Source: Mucilaginibacter celer
GTDB taxonomy: Bacteria; Bacteroidota; Bacteroidia; Sphingobacteriales; Sphingobacteriaceae
NCBI RefSeq assembly: GCF_003576455.2
Contig: NZ_CP032869.1
Coordinates: forward strand, 6,820,001 to 6,884,000
Length of the DNA: 64,000 nucleotides
Direction of reading: 5' to 3'
Of this stretch, positions 8,073 through 17,479 are shown piece by piece. The stretch's first letter is position 1. Each line of letters opens with the position of its first letter. The translations under genes were made by a program, and so were the position numbers. The notes under the pieces were generated by a model, which saw only the letters and a program-made list of their open reading frames with translations, was not told where the DNA came from and ran no database searches.

Positions 8073-8771
8073 GGATTACACCGATTATGGTTTGATTTCA
8101 CCGATTTTTCTTTTGAATGATTTTGGTGATTCTTTTGATTTCACGGATTTTTGAGCAGTTCATGGCCAGTTTCCCAAAAAAAGAGCGGTGGCCTGACAGA
8201 AAAGCGGGCCGGGCGTATGGCCTCGCGGGAGGAAGCTTTTTTCTGTCTTGGGTTTTTGGTTACTTTTGGGCCAAGCCAAAAGTAACAGCCTCCGCGGCAA
8301 ATGAGCGGCCAATGTTCTTAATATTGAATAAAAGCCCGTTACTTAACGAGAATAACGAAAGCCATTTGCACTGCGACACTTGTATGGCGGCTATACTGTT
8401 CTAACAACTTTCTGCTATCCAAAAAACATCGGCCCGCTCAGTCGCCGCGGGTAGGCTTTGTTCTTTTTCTTGATAAAAAGAACCAAAAATCAAGTCATCA
8501 GGAAGGCTTCTTTGCCCGCTGGCCTGCGCTCTTGCTCGCCCCCTTGGCCTTTGCCCTGCAAACCGGGCAGAACCACGGGCTGCTAAATTTTGCCCCACTG
8601 CGTTCGCACATAGGCCCACGCTTCTGCAAAAAGTAGCTATGCCCTTTCCTGAGCTCAGGGCCACCATCGTTCTGCCCGCTTTCACCCGAAGCTTTCCTGC
8701 TGACGGTAACGTCTACGATTGAACAATCTACCGTAGTATAAACATCATAAGGCAGGCGGAGGTTAATAAAC
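8073..8771. repeat. Non-coding repeat region with two dyads
   Basis: No gene is supported between the second csp gene and rpoD. A GGGATTACACCGATT unit near 8073 is shared with 16014-16040. A perfect 11-bp dyad, GTTACTTTTGG...CCAAAAGTAAC, lies at 8259-8286. A 9-bp dyad, GTTCTTTTT...AAAAAGAAC, lies at 8460-8483. The stretch between and beyond is unusually G+C-rich and gives open frames on the minus strand (8401-8797) whose translations are low in structure and rich in Arg, Gly and Ala. The arrangement looks like a larger dispersed repeat or a decayed mobile element. Confidence 0.55.
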
Positions 8772-8806
8772 AAAAAAAACGCGAATGAGATGATCATTCG
8801 CGTTTT
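8772..8806 (-). terminator. Intrinsic terminator for rpoD
   Basis: Read on the minus strand, AAACGCGAATGA pairs with TCATTCGCGTTT over a 5-nt loop and runs into a U-tract. It lies 35-70 bp past the rpoD stop. Confidence 0.85.
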
Positions 8807-8840
8807 TGGTAAATATAAACTCAGGCGGATATATCCTGGA

Positions 8841-9701
8841 TTAGTTTAAATATGATTGTAACAGGTTTGATTTAGAGTTGTGGCGTAAACGCATCAACGC
8901 TTTATCTTTTAGCTGGCGTACACGCTCGCGGGTAAGGTCGAACTTTTCGCCAATTTCCTCTAACGAGTGTGGGGCATTGCCACCTAAACCGAAAAATAAC
9001 ATTAACACTTCGCGGTCGCGCTCGGCAAGGATGCCTAATGAGCGTTTGATCTCTTGTGATAATGAATCGGCCATAACCTCGGTATCAGTTGCAGCATCGG
9101 TGCTGGCCAATACGTCAAGCAAAGTGTTTTCTTCGCCCTGGATGAACGGTGCATCCATCGAGATCTGCCTGCCGGCATTATTCATCGAATCGGCAATTTT
9201 ATCAACCGAAATTTCGAGGTTATCAGCAAGCTCTTCAGGTGTTGGCTGACGCTCGTATTCCTGCTCCAGTTTTGAAGCAGCTTTGTGAATTTTGCTTAAT
9301 GAACCAATTTGGTTCAATGGCAAACGCACAATACGCGATTGCTCTGCAATAGCCGAAAGGATAGACTGACGGATCCACCATACGGCATATGATATAAATT
9401 TAAAGCCTTTGGTTTCGTCAAAACGTTTAGCCGCTTTAATCAAACCTAAGTTACCTTCGTTTATTAAGTCGCCAAGGGTTAAGCCCTGGTTTTGATATTG
9501 CTTAGCAACCGATACCACAAAACGTAAGTTTGTTTTTGTCAAACGCTCTAACGCTACCTGGTCGCCCTCACGGATTTTTTGTGCCAGGATCACCTCTTCC
9601 TCAGCCGAGATCAAATCTACCTTGCCAATATCATGCAGGTATTTTTCGAGCGAAGCTGATTCACGGTTGGTGATGGATTGGGATATTTTTAGTTGTCTCA
9701 T
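8841..9701 (-). CDS. rpoD: Primary sigma factor RpoD (Bacteroidetes short type)
   Basis: This 286-residue sigma-70 factor directs RNA polymerase to TAnnTTTG/TTG promoters. It lacks region 1.1 and the non-conserved region of proteobacterial RpoD, as expected for the Bacteroidetes primary factor. Visible elements are a short region 1.2 (EKYLHDIGKVDLISAEEE), region 2 (LRFVVSVAKQYQNQGL, DLINEGNLGLIKAAKRFD, FKFISYAVWWIRQSI), region 3 (RQPTPEELADNLEIS), and region 4 with the -35 helix-turn-helix SLEEIGEKFDLTRERVRQLKDKA. A terminator follows and a -7 box lies about 250 bp upstream. Confidence 0.96.
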   Translation of the reverse strand: MRQLKISQSITNRESASLEKYLHDIGKVDLISAEEEVILAQKIREGDQVALERLTKTNLRFVVSVAKQYQNQGLTLGDLINEGNLGLIKAAKRFDETKGFKFISYAVWWIRQSILSAIAEQSRIVRLPLNQIGSLSKIHKAASKLEQEYERQPTPEELADNLEISVDKIADSMNNAGRQISMDAPFIQGEENTLLDVLASTDAATDTEVMADSLSQEIKRSLGILAERDREVLMLFFGLGGNAPHSLEEIGEKFDLTRERVRQLKDKALMRLRHNSKSNLLQSYLN

Positions 9702-9949
9702 TTTTTTTAATACAGATTTTATTCAAGCTACACAAATTGTTCAAAAAGATACTTTGCCAGGCTAAACAACCGGGGAAATACAGATTACGTTAAACTTTGC
9801 TTCCTTCTTTTTTCTTAACCCGGGATAGTGATAAAACGAGGGTTGAATTTTGATATTATTGCTGTAAGGAACGAGCGGTTTAAAAGTTTTAAAATAACGT
9901 GCTAACCAATTAAATGTTTAATCAACATATTATCCTACATTGAACACCA

Positions 9950-9957
9950 CAAAGGTA
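9950..9957 (-). promoter_or_regulatory. Candidate -7 box for rpoD
   Basis: The minus strand reads TACCTTTG, a perfect TAnnTTTG match, about 250 bp upstream of the rpoD start. The rest of the 335-bp spacer (9702-10036) shows no gene. A leader of this length is plausible for rpoD, but no -33 TTG is evident. Confidence 0.45.
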
Positions 9958-10036
9958 ATCATTTAATTGCTATTATAGTGTCATTTAAACACCATGATCT
10001 ACGGTTAGCGTGAAGATATGATGAAATTATATATCT

Positions 10037-12583
10037 TTACCGATTGTAGTCGCCCGTACTGCCACCGCTTTGCTGCTCTTCCTCCACTTTTTTATCGCTG
10101 TCATCCTCCTTTTTGTCACTATCGCTGCCGTCGGTTTTTTTATGATTTTTATTCCATTTAATTTTGATTTTGCCGTCGTCGCCATCGGTAGCTAAAATAT
10201 GGAGCACTATGCCCCGCATCCGCTTTTTCTGGCGTTCGGCATCGTCGGTTATTTTACTGTCGTTTTTTGGGTTACGTAAAGGGATATCCAAGGCAATATT
10301 CGTTCCGCGCGATAACGAATAAACGCCTTCCACATCCATATTCAACACACTCGAGTTAATCTGCATCGGGGCGATATTGATCTTATCTCCATTGATATCA
10401 AAGCGTGCTTTTAAGTCTCCAAAGGTGATATTATCCAGATCGCGGAACGGAAAGGCGAATTTACCTACGCTTTTTATCGGCGCGAATTTGATGAGCGCCC
10501 CTTCGGTAAAATCAACCTGCGCAAAGCCTTTTATTGATTTTGGTACCAAATCTCCGGTGTTTTTTATCCCCCCTTTTATATCAACCCTTGCCGAAAGAAA
10601 GCCCTGCAGGTTATTACTCGTAAAATCCTTCAACCCAAAATTGTTAAACGACGCGAAAAACGCGCTTGTGTTTACATGGTTAACGTTGGTACTCACTGCA
10701 AAATTGTTTACCGGCCCTTGTAAAATTAATCCGCTTAAATTTAATGAGCCGCCCGCGCTTTTAAGGCTTACGTTGCGCACCTTCATAGCATTATCAGCCA
10801 GCAAAATATCGGCGGTAGCATCGGTAGCCAAAAATGTTTTATAATACACTTTGGCCACACGCAGATGCAACTCGGCCTGCCCTTTATCAAAAGCGGTGTT
10901 AAGCTGATGCGTAATTTTAGCACCCGACACCTTCTTCCCCGAACTGCTACTGCCACCGCCGCTGCTACTTCCACCACCCCGGCTGTTCAGAAACCCTAAA
11001 AACTCACCCAGATGGATCTCGGGACTGGTGATTTGCCACACGATCAGGATCTTCTCAGGGTTGGTATAATACAAATTCAAAAAGTTGCTCACCTTGCCCT
11101 GCATATTGACTACGCTGCTGCCATTTTGCAGGCGGATGTTGTTTATATAGAGGTCTTTATCAGTAAACTTTAAAGCGATAGAATTATTTTTGAACACCAG
11201 GTTACGCGGCAGGTAAGTTACATCGGTATTTTTAATATCCACATAACCTGTTACATAGGGCTTGGTAAATTTAAAGTTCACAATGTCGGCTTTATAGGCC
11301 AGTTTTAAATCGACAATTCCCTTGCTAAACCTCAGGCTTTCATCACCAATAACCGGGTTAAGTTTGGTAACCGGGAACCGTGAACGAAAAACCCCGGTTG
11401 CAATTGGTGTATTGAGGTTATTGATCAGTGCGGTATCAATAGTAAATGGGATATCCTTATAAGTACCATTGAAATGATACAGCTTGATTACCGAGTTTTC
11501 ATCGCTCAGGCCTTTACCATTGATGTAATTATTGCTGAACACACCGTTAAAGCTGCAATTTTCAATAACGCCACCCTGGGTGCGGAGGGTGTTATCCCTA
11601 ACTTTGGCGGTAACATAAATAGATGGATCGCCGCCGGCACCAAACGCACCTTTCAAATCGCAGGTAACATCTATAGGTTTTTTCAGATCGAACATTTTTA
11701 AGCTTTTGGTGATGTTGGCTGCAAGCAGGTTGGCGGCGCTGGTCCACAAAATATCGTTCACTTTTAAGTTGATGGTAAAAGGTGTCTCCTTCGCTTTGAG
11801 ATTAAATTGCGCGCCTATATTAAAATCATCATCGCCAATGCTCAGCTTGTTTGGCGCAACATTGATTACCTGCGAATCATAATCATAGCTCACATCAAAA
11901 TGCCCGTTAAGCAGCTTGTTTTTCATGAAGCTGCCCTTTTTTGTGTTGAACGAGAAGCTGTTCACCATGGTGTTCAGGTCGATATCGGCATTCCATCCCT
12001 TGTTGGGATACTCCATCCGGCCGGATACATTATTGATAGCGAATTTAAATAGTTTGTAGGCATGCCTGTCATCCACCTTAAAGTTCACTTTACTTAATGT
12101 GAAACGTTTAATTTGGGTTGATGAACTGGTTTCTTTCTCTTTCGGATCTTTTTCAACCTTGGGTTTAGCTTTAAATATGGCTGTATTGCTGTAGCCTGTG
12201 CTATCTGTAAACAGGTCGATATCGGCATCAATAATGTCAACTTTATTGATCACTACTTCGCCTTTCATCAGGGCTGATGCATTTACTGATACCTCAAAAT
12301 CTTTGGCGCTAAGCAGGGTATGGTGATGCTCGGCCCAGCGGCTATCCTTCATCGTTACGTCTTTCAGCTCCACAGAAACACCGGGGAAACCTTTAAATAA
12401 GGTAGGGTCGATTGAGCCTATGGTGAGCGTACCGTTCAGGTTTTTGTTCAACTCGGCAGTGATCATAGTGAGCACCTTCTGCTTATTGTAATTAACATAC
12501 ACAGCAAGGGCTATGAATAAAATTATGATGATCCCTACAAGCGCAGCGGCAACTTTCAGGGTTGTTTTTAACCATTTAGGCAT
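10037..12583 (-). CDS. AsmA-family membrane-anchored periplasmic protein
   Basis: An 848-residue protein with one N-terminal transmembrane helix (about residues 8-32, LKVAAALVGIIIILFIALAV) and a long periplasmic beta-rich part. The AsmA N-terminal pattern is visible (ELNKNLNGTLTIGSIDPTLFKGFPGVSVELKDV), as are AsmA C-terminal features (INGDKINIAPMQINSSVLNMDVEGVYSL). Family members of this YhdP/TamB/AsmA group are linked to phospholipid transport and outer-membrane homeostasis. A Gly/Ser-rich linker lies near residues 540-560, and the C-terminus is a highly charged Lys/Asp/Glu tail. ATG 12583 (MPKWLKTTLKV) is chosen over the upstream in-frame ATG because it starts directly before the anchor. 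Confidence 0.85.
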   Translation of the reverse strand: MPKWLKTTLKVAAALVGIIIILFIALAVYVNYNKQKVLTMITAELNKNLNGTLTIGSIDPTLFKGFPGVSVELKDVTMKDSRWAEHHHTLLSAKDFEVSVNASALMKGEVVINKVDIIDADIDLFTDSTGYSNTAIFKAKPKVEKDPKEKETSSSTQIKRFTLSKVNFKVDDRHAYKLFKFAINNVSGRMEYPNKGWNADIDLNTMVNSFSFNTKKGSFMKNKLLNGHFDVSYDYDSQVINVAPNKLSIGDDDFNIGAQFNLKAKETPFTINLKVNDILWTSAANLLAANITKSLKMFDLKKPIDVTCDLKGAFGAGGDPSIYVTAKVRDNTLRTQGGVIENCSFNGVFSNNYINGKGLSDENSVIKLYHFNGTYKDIPFTIDTALINNLNTPIATGVFRSRFPVTKLNPVIGDESLRFSKGIVDLKLAYKADIVNFKFTKPYVTGYVDIKNTDVTYLPRNLVFKNNSIALKFTDKDLYINNIRLQNGSSVVNMQGKVSNFLNLYYTNPEKILIVWQITSPEIHLGEFLGFLNSRGGGSSSGGGSSSSGKKVSGAKITHQLNTAFDKGQAELHLRVAKVYYKTFLATDATADILLADNAMKVRNVSLKSAGGSLNLSGLILQGPVNNFAVSTNVNHVNTSAFFASFNNFGLKDFTSNNLQGFLSARVDIKGGIKNTGDLVPKSIKGFAQVDFTEGALIKFAPIKSVGKFAFPFRDLDNITFGDLKARFDINGDKINIAPMQINSSVLNMDVEGVYSLSRGTNIALDIPLRNPKNDSKITDDAERQKKRMRGIVLHILATDGDDGKIKIKWNKNHKKTDGSDSDKKEDDSDKKVEEEQQSGGSTGDYNR

Positions 12584-12727
12584 TTTAACTATTTTACTGT
12601 TAAAGTGTTGTATACGTACAATTGTTTGTTTTGTAACATACAATTAACACTCGGTAAAGGAATATCTGCAATTAAAATGCCACGGCTTAAAATATTTGAA
12701 AGCGATAATCGGCTACATCAATAACAT

Positions 12728-13402
12728 ATGGAAACAACTAATAAAATAAGGGCTATTATTACAGGGGCCACGGGCATGGTAGGCGAGGGCGTACTGCACC
12801 AATGCCTGCTAAGCGATAAGGTAGAGCGGGTACTGATCATTAATCGTAAACCCGGCGGTTTCAACCACTCCAAACTAAAAGAAATTATTCACGCCGATTT
12901 TTTCAACCTCGCAGCTATTGAAGACCAGCTTGAAGGTTACAACGCCTGCTTTTTTTGTGCCGGTGTATCATCGGTAGGCATGAGCGAAGAAGCTTATTAT
13001 AAAGTAACCTACCTGCTCACCCTGCATGTAGCCGAGATATTAAGCCGCATAAATCCCGACATGACTTTCTGCTACGTGTCCGGAGCAGGTACTGATAGCA
13101 GCGAGGCCGGCCGCAGCATGTGGGCGCGCGTAAAAGGCAAAACCGAAAACGATTTAATGAAGCTGCCCTTTAAACAGGTATTCAACTTTCGCCCTGGTTT
13201 TATGAAAAGTTTTAAAGGGGCAAAAAATACGCTGCCTTTTTATAAATATATCAGCTGGATGTACCCGATAGGCAGGCTCATTTACCCCAAGGGTTTTATC
13301 ACTTTGGCCGAGGTTGGCAAGGCCATGATCAATACTGTAAATCGGGGTACCGGGCGTTGGACTTTGGATGGAAACGATATTGTGGCTATGGCAAAGGAGT
13401 AG
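12728..13402 (+). CDS. NAD(P)-binding Rossmann-fold protein (epimerase/HTATIP2-like)
   Basis: A 224-residue protein beginning with a dinucleotide-binding loop (IITGATGMVGEGVL, about residues 10-23), then RVLIINRKPGG, a central NACFFCAGVSS segment and FCYVSGAGTDSSE. The length and lack of a canonical YxxxK suit an atypical short-chain/epimerase relative of the HTATIP2/TIP30 type. The substrate is unknown. It is divergent from the asmA-like gene and starts a short plus-strand pair with the hydrolase downstream. Confidence 0.8.
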   Translation: METTNKIRAIITGATGMVGEGVLHQCLLSDKVERVLIINRKPGGFNHSKLKEIIHADFFNLAAIEDQLEGYNACFFCAGVSSVGMSEEAYYKVTYLLTLHVAEILSRINPDMTFCYVSGAGTDSSEAGRSMWARVKGKTENDLMKLPFKQVFNFRPGFMKSFKGAKNTLPFYKYISWMYPIGRLIYPKGFITLAEVGKAMINTVNRGTGRWTLDGNDIVAMAKE

Positions 13403-13579
13403 CTTTACTTATGATATACGGATAGCACCATCGCTAAATTCCGATATATCGTTTTATGTTTTTGGGTTGATGTTTTTAAGTGTTTGTTTATTAGTTGATT
13501 AAGTTTTTGGAATGCCCTTTGAAATAAGTTGCCAAATAATTTAACAACATCATTTGTGAAAACTAAACTCCAAAACAAA

Positions 13580-14362
13580 ATGAAAACTTCATTACTCCGT
13601 TCCCGCTTAAACCAGCATTTACTGGCAGCGGTTATTTTATTGGGCAGCCTGTTTGCCTTTGTTAACAAGGCCGGCGCCCAGGTTAAAAACATTGTATTGG
13701 TTCACGGAGCCTTTGCCGATGGATCGGGCTTTAAGGCTGTGTATAATATTCTTACCAAAAAAGGGTATAATGTTACTGTGGTTCAGAATCCATTAACCTC
13801 ATTGAAAGATGATGTTGATGCCGCTAACCGGATCTTAGATAAGCAGGATGGCCCTACTGTGTTGGTTGGTCATTCATACGGCGGTACGGTGATCACCGAA
13901 GCGGGTACCAACTCCAAAGTAGTAGCGTTGGTTTACATAGCTGCTTTTATGCCCGATAAAGGCGAAACCACTTTAAAATGGGTAATGTCGGCCCCTCCGG
14001 CTCCCGAAAATGGCATTTTGCCACCCGATGATAAGGGTTTTGTTTATTACGATAAAGCCAAGTTTCACGATGGTTTCGCGGGCGATTTAAGCAAGGCTGA
14101 AACCGATTTTATGTTTGCATCGCAAGGCCCAACCGCTGCCCAATGTTTTGGTACGCCTGTAGCAGAAGCCGCCTGGAAAACCAAGCCAGCTTATGCTATT
14201 GTTGCTACCGAAGATAAAAGCATTGTGCCCGATGTTGAACGTGCCATGTACAAACGTGCCGGCGCCAAAGTAACCGAGGTAAAAGGCAGCCACGTCATAT
14301 TCATTTCACAACCCGAAGCGGTTGCCAAAGTAATTATTGAAGCGGCCAACAGCGTTAAATAA
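13580..14362 (+). CDS. Exported alpha/beta hydrolase
   Basis: A 260-residue alpha/beta-hydrolase-fold enzyme with an N-terminal signal peptide (hydrophobic LAAVILLGSLFAFVNKAGA, likely cleavage after AGA). NIVLVHGAFADGSG carries the oxyanion-hole HG motif, and VGHSYGG carries the nucleophile Ser. A late ATEDKSIVP and a GSHVIF motif supply the acid and His of the triad. It resembles EstC/salicylate-esterase-type small hydrolases. The true substrate is not predictable. ATG 13580 is preferred because the 17 codons upstream lack signal-peptide character. Confidence 0.85.
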   Translation: MKTSLLRSRLNQHLLAAVILLGSLFAFVNKAGAQVKNIVLVHGAFADGSGFKAVYNILTKKGYNVTVVQNPLTSLKDDVDAANRILDKQDGPTVLVGHSYGGTVITEAGTNSKVVALVYIAAFMPDKGETTLKWVMSAPPAPENGILPPDDKGFVYYDKAKFHDGFAGDLSKAETDFMFASQGPTAAQCFGTPVAEAAWKTKPAYAIVATEDKSIVPDVERAMYKRAGAKVTEVKGSHVIFISQPEAVAKVIIEAANSVK

Positions 14363-14382
14363 AAGACTTTTTGTTATAGTTT

Positions 14383-14418
14383 AAGCGGAATCAGTCGCGA
14401 TGACTGTTCCGCTTTTTT
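14383..14418. terminator. Terminator between convergent hydrolase and GH43 genes
   Basis: AAGCGGAA (14383-14390) pairs with TTCCGCTT (14407-14414), with further CAGTC/GACTG pairing inside. T residues follow on the plus strand. It lies 20 bp past the hydrolase stop and abuts the end of the convergent GH43 gene. Confidence 0.85.
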
Positions 14419-14420
14419 TA

Positions 14421-15914
14421 TTATCGGATAGTAGCGTTAAGTTTCAGTACCCGGTTATTTTCGGCTGAGAAGTTTGCGCCATTATCATTACTGATCGATG
14501 CGATATTTTTTGCCTCTGTTAACAGATCGCAGTAAGCAAATCCGTAGCAGCCTTTGGTTGTGGCCGATTTAATCACCACAACATATTGCTTACCCCCGGT
14601 TACGGCAATATTGGGCTTAACCACCGCATTCCGGGCCGACCAGGAAATGGAATCGGCGGGTAATGTATTTGAAGCCAACGCCACGCCGATGGGTTTACCA
14701 TTGTCTCCGCTCTCAAAAACTTCAACCGAAAGCCCTGCATCCGGGTAACCTGTTTGAAAAGTGGTAAAGCTGATGGAAGCTAAAATGCCGCTTTTTACAG
14801 CGGTGAAGGTTTGCGCACGTTGAATGTTTCTACCTATGTCGCAGCCTGTAATAAAATCGTTGGCTGGTTTAACGGTTGTTCTGCTTTTGGAGAAGCTTGC
14901 CGTTTTTATGCACTCGATCGGTTTGATCGAACCATCAGCATTAAAGCTTAGCGGTGCCCAATAAAAATTAGCCAATGCCTCATTTTTAGCGGCATTATTC
15001 CACAAATCGCTGCCAAAGAGATAAATAGTTTCAGCATTTACTTTGATGGCTGATACAAAGGATGGCTGCCCGCCACAAGAGTTATCACTGATTTTTACCC
15101 CTGCCGACCATGACCCCAATGGTGACGATGCCATCCGGTACGAAGCGCCGGTGCCTGAGCAATAACCGCAGTTAGGATCAGAATAAACAAGGTAGTATTT
15201 GCCTTTGCGTTTAAATAGTCCGGGAGCTTCAGTTTCGCCGGTGGTTATAGATTTTACGTATTGCCCGGTACCTGTAAGGTAGTCATCGCTTAATTTTTCA
15301 ATTACTATACTGCCTTTGGTGCGCCAATCGGTGTAGGCTAAATAGGCTGTACCATCGTCATCAACAAAAGTGTCATGATCGCCATTGTTGAGGCCGGCCA
15401 CTGGCATATCGCTGTTTACGGCCAGGGTTGGCTCTTTAACTTCGGTAAACGGCCCAACCGGGGTTTTGCTGGTAAAAACCCGGTAACCTACCCGGTTATC
15501 ATAAACGTTGATCCACAATACATAACGTTTTGTTTTTTTATTGTAGATAACATGCGGACGGAAGCATCCGTAAGTTTTGCCATCGCAGCGGGTTTGCCAA
15601 ACGGGGGGGTTGGCATCGAACATAAAGCCACGGTCTGTCCAATGTTCCAGATCTGTAGATGAATAGGTTTTAAACCCGCAAAATGGTGCTTTTTTGTTGC
15701 CCCACTCAAAGCCGCAATCGTAACTGGTACCGTAAAGGTAGTATACGCCGTTAAACAAAGCGATCTCACCATCATGTGCGTCTACAGCATTGCCCAGGTT
15801 ATCGAATTTGGTGATCTGTTTGTTGTTTTTATTAAAGTTTTTGATGCTTTGGGCTGAGGCGAGGCTGGTGGTGAGTAAAGCAAACAGTATTAAGAAGATG
15901 TGTTTATTAGTCAT
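14421..15914 (-). CDS. Exported GH43-family glycoside hydrolase
   Basis: This 497-residue protein begins with a signal peptide (IFLILFALLTTSLASAQ). Residues about 40-340 form a five-bladed beta-propeller of the GH43/GH62-like clan. Candidate catalytic acids are the Asp in DAHDGEI (D48), an Asp in GDHDTFVDDDG and the Glu in TGETEAPGLF. Residues about 350-497 form a beta-sandwich accessory domain that may bind carbohydrate. The substrate is likely an arabinose-, xylose- or galactose-containing polymer. It faces away from the ara locus, from which it is separated by an IS3 element. Confidence 0.82.
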   Translation of the reverse strand: MTNKHIFLILFALLTTSLASAQSIKNFNKNNKQITKFDNLGNAVDAHDGEIALFNGVYYLYGTSYDCGFEWGNKKAPFCGFKTYSSTDLEHWTDRGFMFDANPPVWQTRCDGKTYGCFRPHVIYNKKTKRYVLWINVYDNRVGYRVFTSKTPVGPFTEVKEPTLAVNSDMPVAGLNNGDHDTFVDDDGTAYLAYTDWRTKGSIVIEKLSDDYLTGTGQYVKSITTGETEAPGLFKRKGKYYLVYSDPNCGYCSGTGASYRMASSPLGSWSAGVKISDNSCGGQPSFVSAIKVNAETIYLFGSDLWNNAAKNEALANFYWAPLSFNADGSIKPIECIKTASFSKSRTTVKPANDFITGCDIGRNIQRAQTFTAVKSGILASISFTTFQTGYPDAGLSVEVFESGDNGKPIGVALASNTLPADSISWSARNAVVKPNIAVTGGKQYVVVIKSATTKGCYGFAYCDLLTEAKNIASISNDNGANFSAENNRVLKLNATIR

Positions 15915-16060
15915 GCCGGATGGAGTGGATATGATCAGGTCAAATTTATCTAAAAATATGAACCGTTGATTAGGATGATTACGTTGATTTCGCTGATTTT
16001 ATTTCTGGGATTACACCGATTGATTTTTGATTACACCGATTTTTTGATTTTATCTGAACT

Positions 16061-16085
16061 GACTTGTCCTAAAAAAGGTTGACAG
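16061..16085. repeat. IS3 terminal inverted repeat, orfB-proximal end
   Basis: Starts TGACTTGTCCT and ends GGTTGACA; matches the reverse complement of 17480-17504 at 19 or more of 25 positions. It is preceded by AAC, one copy of the target duplication. Confidence 0.92.
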
Positions 16086-16226
16086 TGATTTTATAAAAAT
16101 AAAGATAATTATTGTTTGTTTGTCGTGTTAGGATGTGGGTAACGCGTAGCGTTATCCACATCCTAACACGTTTTTCTTTTTTTGCTTCTTTTTTTCTTTT
16201 TAAAAACGGGCGTTTGTTGTTGATAA

Positions 16227-17135
16227 CTACCCGGCTGTCTCCTCCCTTTTTGCAGGTTTACTCTTATAATTGTTCCTCCAGAGGCGTTTGAGTTTAAACT
16301 TTCTGGTATGTACCAGTGCAGGTGTTAACATCGATATGCTGCTATGAGGGCGTAAGTAATTATAAATATTGACTGCCTGTGTCACAGCAGTTCTTGCATC
16401 TTCAATATCTATGAACGATGGCTTTAGTAGTTCCATTTTCAGGATCCCGTTTACCCGCTCAGCAATCGCATTGTCTCTTGGATCCCCGCTTTGGGTCATG
16501 CTAATATCTATGTTGTTCTCCTGTAGTGTTTTTATATAATCGTGGCAACAATATTGCGTTCCCCGATCTGAGTGATGGATCAATTCTTCTTTATTCTGAC
16601 GCCCCTCAATAGCCATTTTCAATGCTAATATGCTGCCTTCGGCTGTAAGGTTCCCGCTAACATGAAAACCAACGATCTTACGGCTATAGGCATCCGTTAC
16701 AAGGCTCAGATAAGCAAATTCACTGCTGAGTTCAAGGTAAGTGATATCACTTACCCATAACTGTTCTGAGCGCGTAGGGACCATGTTTTTGATCAGGTCG
16801 GGATATTTCTTCATCCAGTGATTGGAATCAGTAGTTTGTGGTTTACCACGCCGCTTTTTGTTCAACAAGCCATACTTGCCCAGCATCCTGAAAAAGTGAT
16901 CTCTACCCATTTTTAATTTATGGGCCTTGATAAAAGGGGTCATAAGGAAGAATAGTTTACGGCCTCCGATACGGGGCTGTAAATCCCTGTAGCCGATAAC
17001 CTGCTGAACCAGCAATTCCTCCTTGATGGGTTCCTCCTCTTCCAATAAACGTCGCTTATAATAGGCTTGGCGCGAATACCCAGACAGTGAACATAACAGG
17101 GATAAGCTACAACCCTGGCTTTGTTCTACTTTCAT
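16227..17135 (-). CDS. IS3-family transposase OrfB (DDE integrase)
   Basis: A 302-residue rve-type integrase. An N-terminal HTH_21-like region (YYKRRLLEEEEPIKEE, RDHFFRMLGKYGLLNKKRRG) is followed by the catalytic core. The core shows WVSDITYLE (first Asp), HHSDRGTQY (second Asp) and DNAIAERVNGILKMEL (Glu), then the IS3-typical YNYLRPHSSISMLTP. Its ATG overlaps the orfA stop as ATGA, so it could be made alone by coupling, but its main product is probably the OrfAB fusion made by frameshifting. Confidence 0.95.
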   Translation of the reverse strand: MKVEQSQGCSLSLLCSLSGYSRQAYYKRRLLEEEEPIKEELLVQQVIGYRDLQPRIGGRKLFFLMTPFIKAHKLKMGRDHFFRMLGKYGLLNKKRRGKPQTTDSNHWMKKYPDLIKNMVPTRSEQLWVSDITYLELSSEFAYLSLVTDAYSRKIVGFHVSGNLTAEGSILALKMAIEGRQNKEELIHHSDRGTQYCCHDYIKTLQENNIDISMTQSGDPRDNAIAERVNGILKMELLKPSFIDIEDARTAVTQAVNIYNYLRPHSSISMLTPALVHTRKFKLKRLWRNNYKSKPAKREETAG

Positions 17136-17464
17136 GACTGCCTGGGGCCAGCTTTTTTTCTGATATCGGTGCCATACTGCTCATCCGATATATCAATCAT
17201 TGCTTCCAGTAGATGGATCTTCAATTGGGCTTTACGTAACTCTTCCTGTAAGGCCTTGATGTCCTCTGGCATGCCCTCCCGTTCTTTTGCCACTTGAAGG
17301 GATGCTGCCCTTTGCGCTATTTTATTGTTCTTTTTCTTTTCTTCCACAACCCATCTTGATACGCTCGCGTTTCCGAATCCGTATTTCTGCCCTAATTTAG
17401 CTGATGTTGTGCCGCCCGCCAAATATTCTTCTATGGCAAGCGCTTTTCTTAATGTATAATCCAT
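17132..17464 (-). CDS. IS3-family OrfA (helix-turn-helix)
   Basis: A 110-residue DNA-binding protein. The N-terminal HTH (ALAIEEYLAGGTTSAKLGQKYG then GNASVSRWV) recognises the element ends. A leucine-zipper-like C-terminus (LQEELRKAQLKIHLLEAMIDIS) allows multimerisation. It ends four bases into orfB. Confidence 0.93.
   Translation of the reverse strand: MDYTLRKALAIEEYLAGGTTSAKLGQKYGFGNASVSRWVVEEKKKNNKIAQRAASLQVAKEREGMPEDIKALQEELRKAQLKIHLLEAMIDISDEQYGTDIRKKAGPRQS
17153..17159 (-). promoter_or_regulatory. Programmed -1 frameshift site A_AAA_AAA_G in the IS3 element
   Basis: On the minus strand the end of orfA reads AGA AAA AAA GCT. Tandem slippage by -1 on the seven A residues continues as AGC TGG CCC CAG GCA GTC ATG, which is exactly the orfB frame and is open. 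The fusion OrfAB would read ...RKKSWPQAVMKVEQS. This is the standard IS3 mechanism for making the active transposase. Confidence 0.85.
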
Positions 17465-17479
17465 TGCTGACTACTTTTG

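Noticed and set aside
8401..8797. Overlapping minus-strand open frames of about 94 and 99 codons before the rpoD terminator
   Set aside because: They arise from a G+C-rich repeat block with dyad symmetry; the translations are Arg/Gly/Ala-rich, overlap in different frames and show no family features.
10783..10977. Antisense frame in the Gly/Ser linker region of the asmA-like gene
   Set aside because: It is an alternative frame of the repeated Gly/Ser codons, with low-complexity translation.
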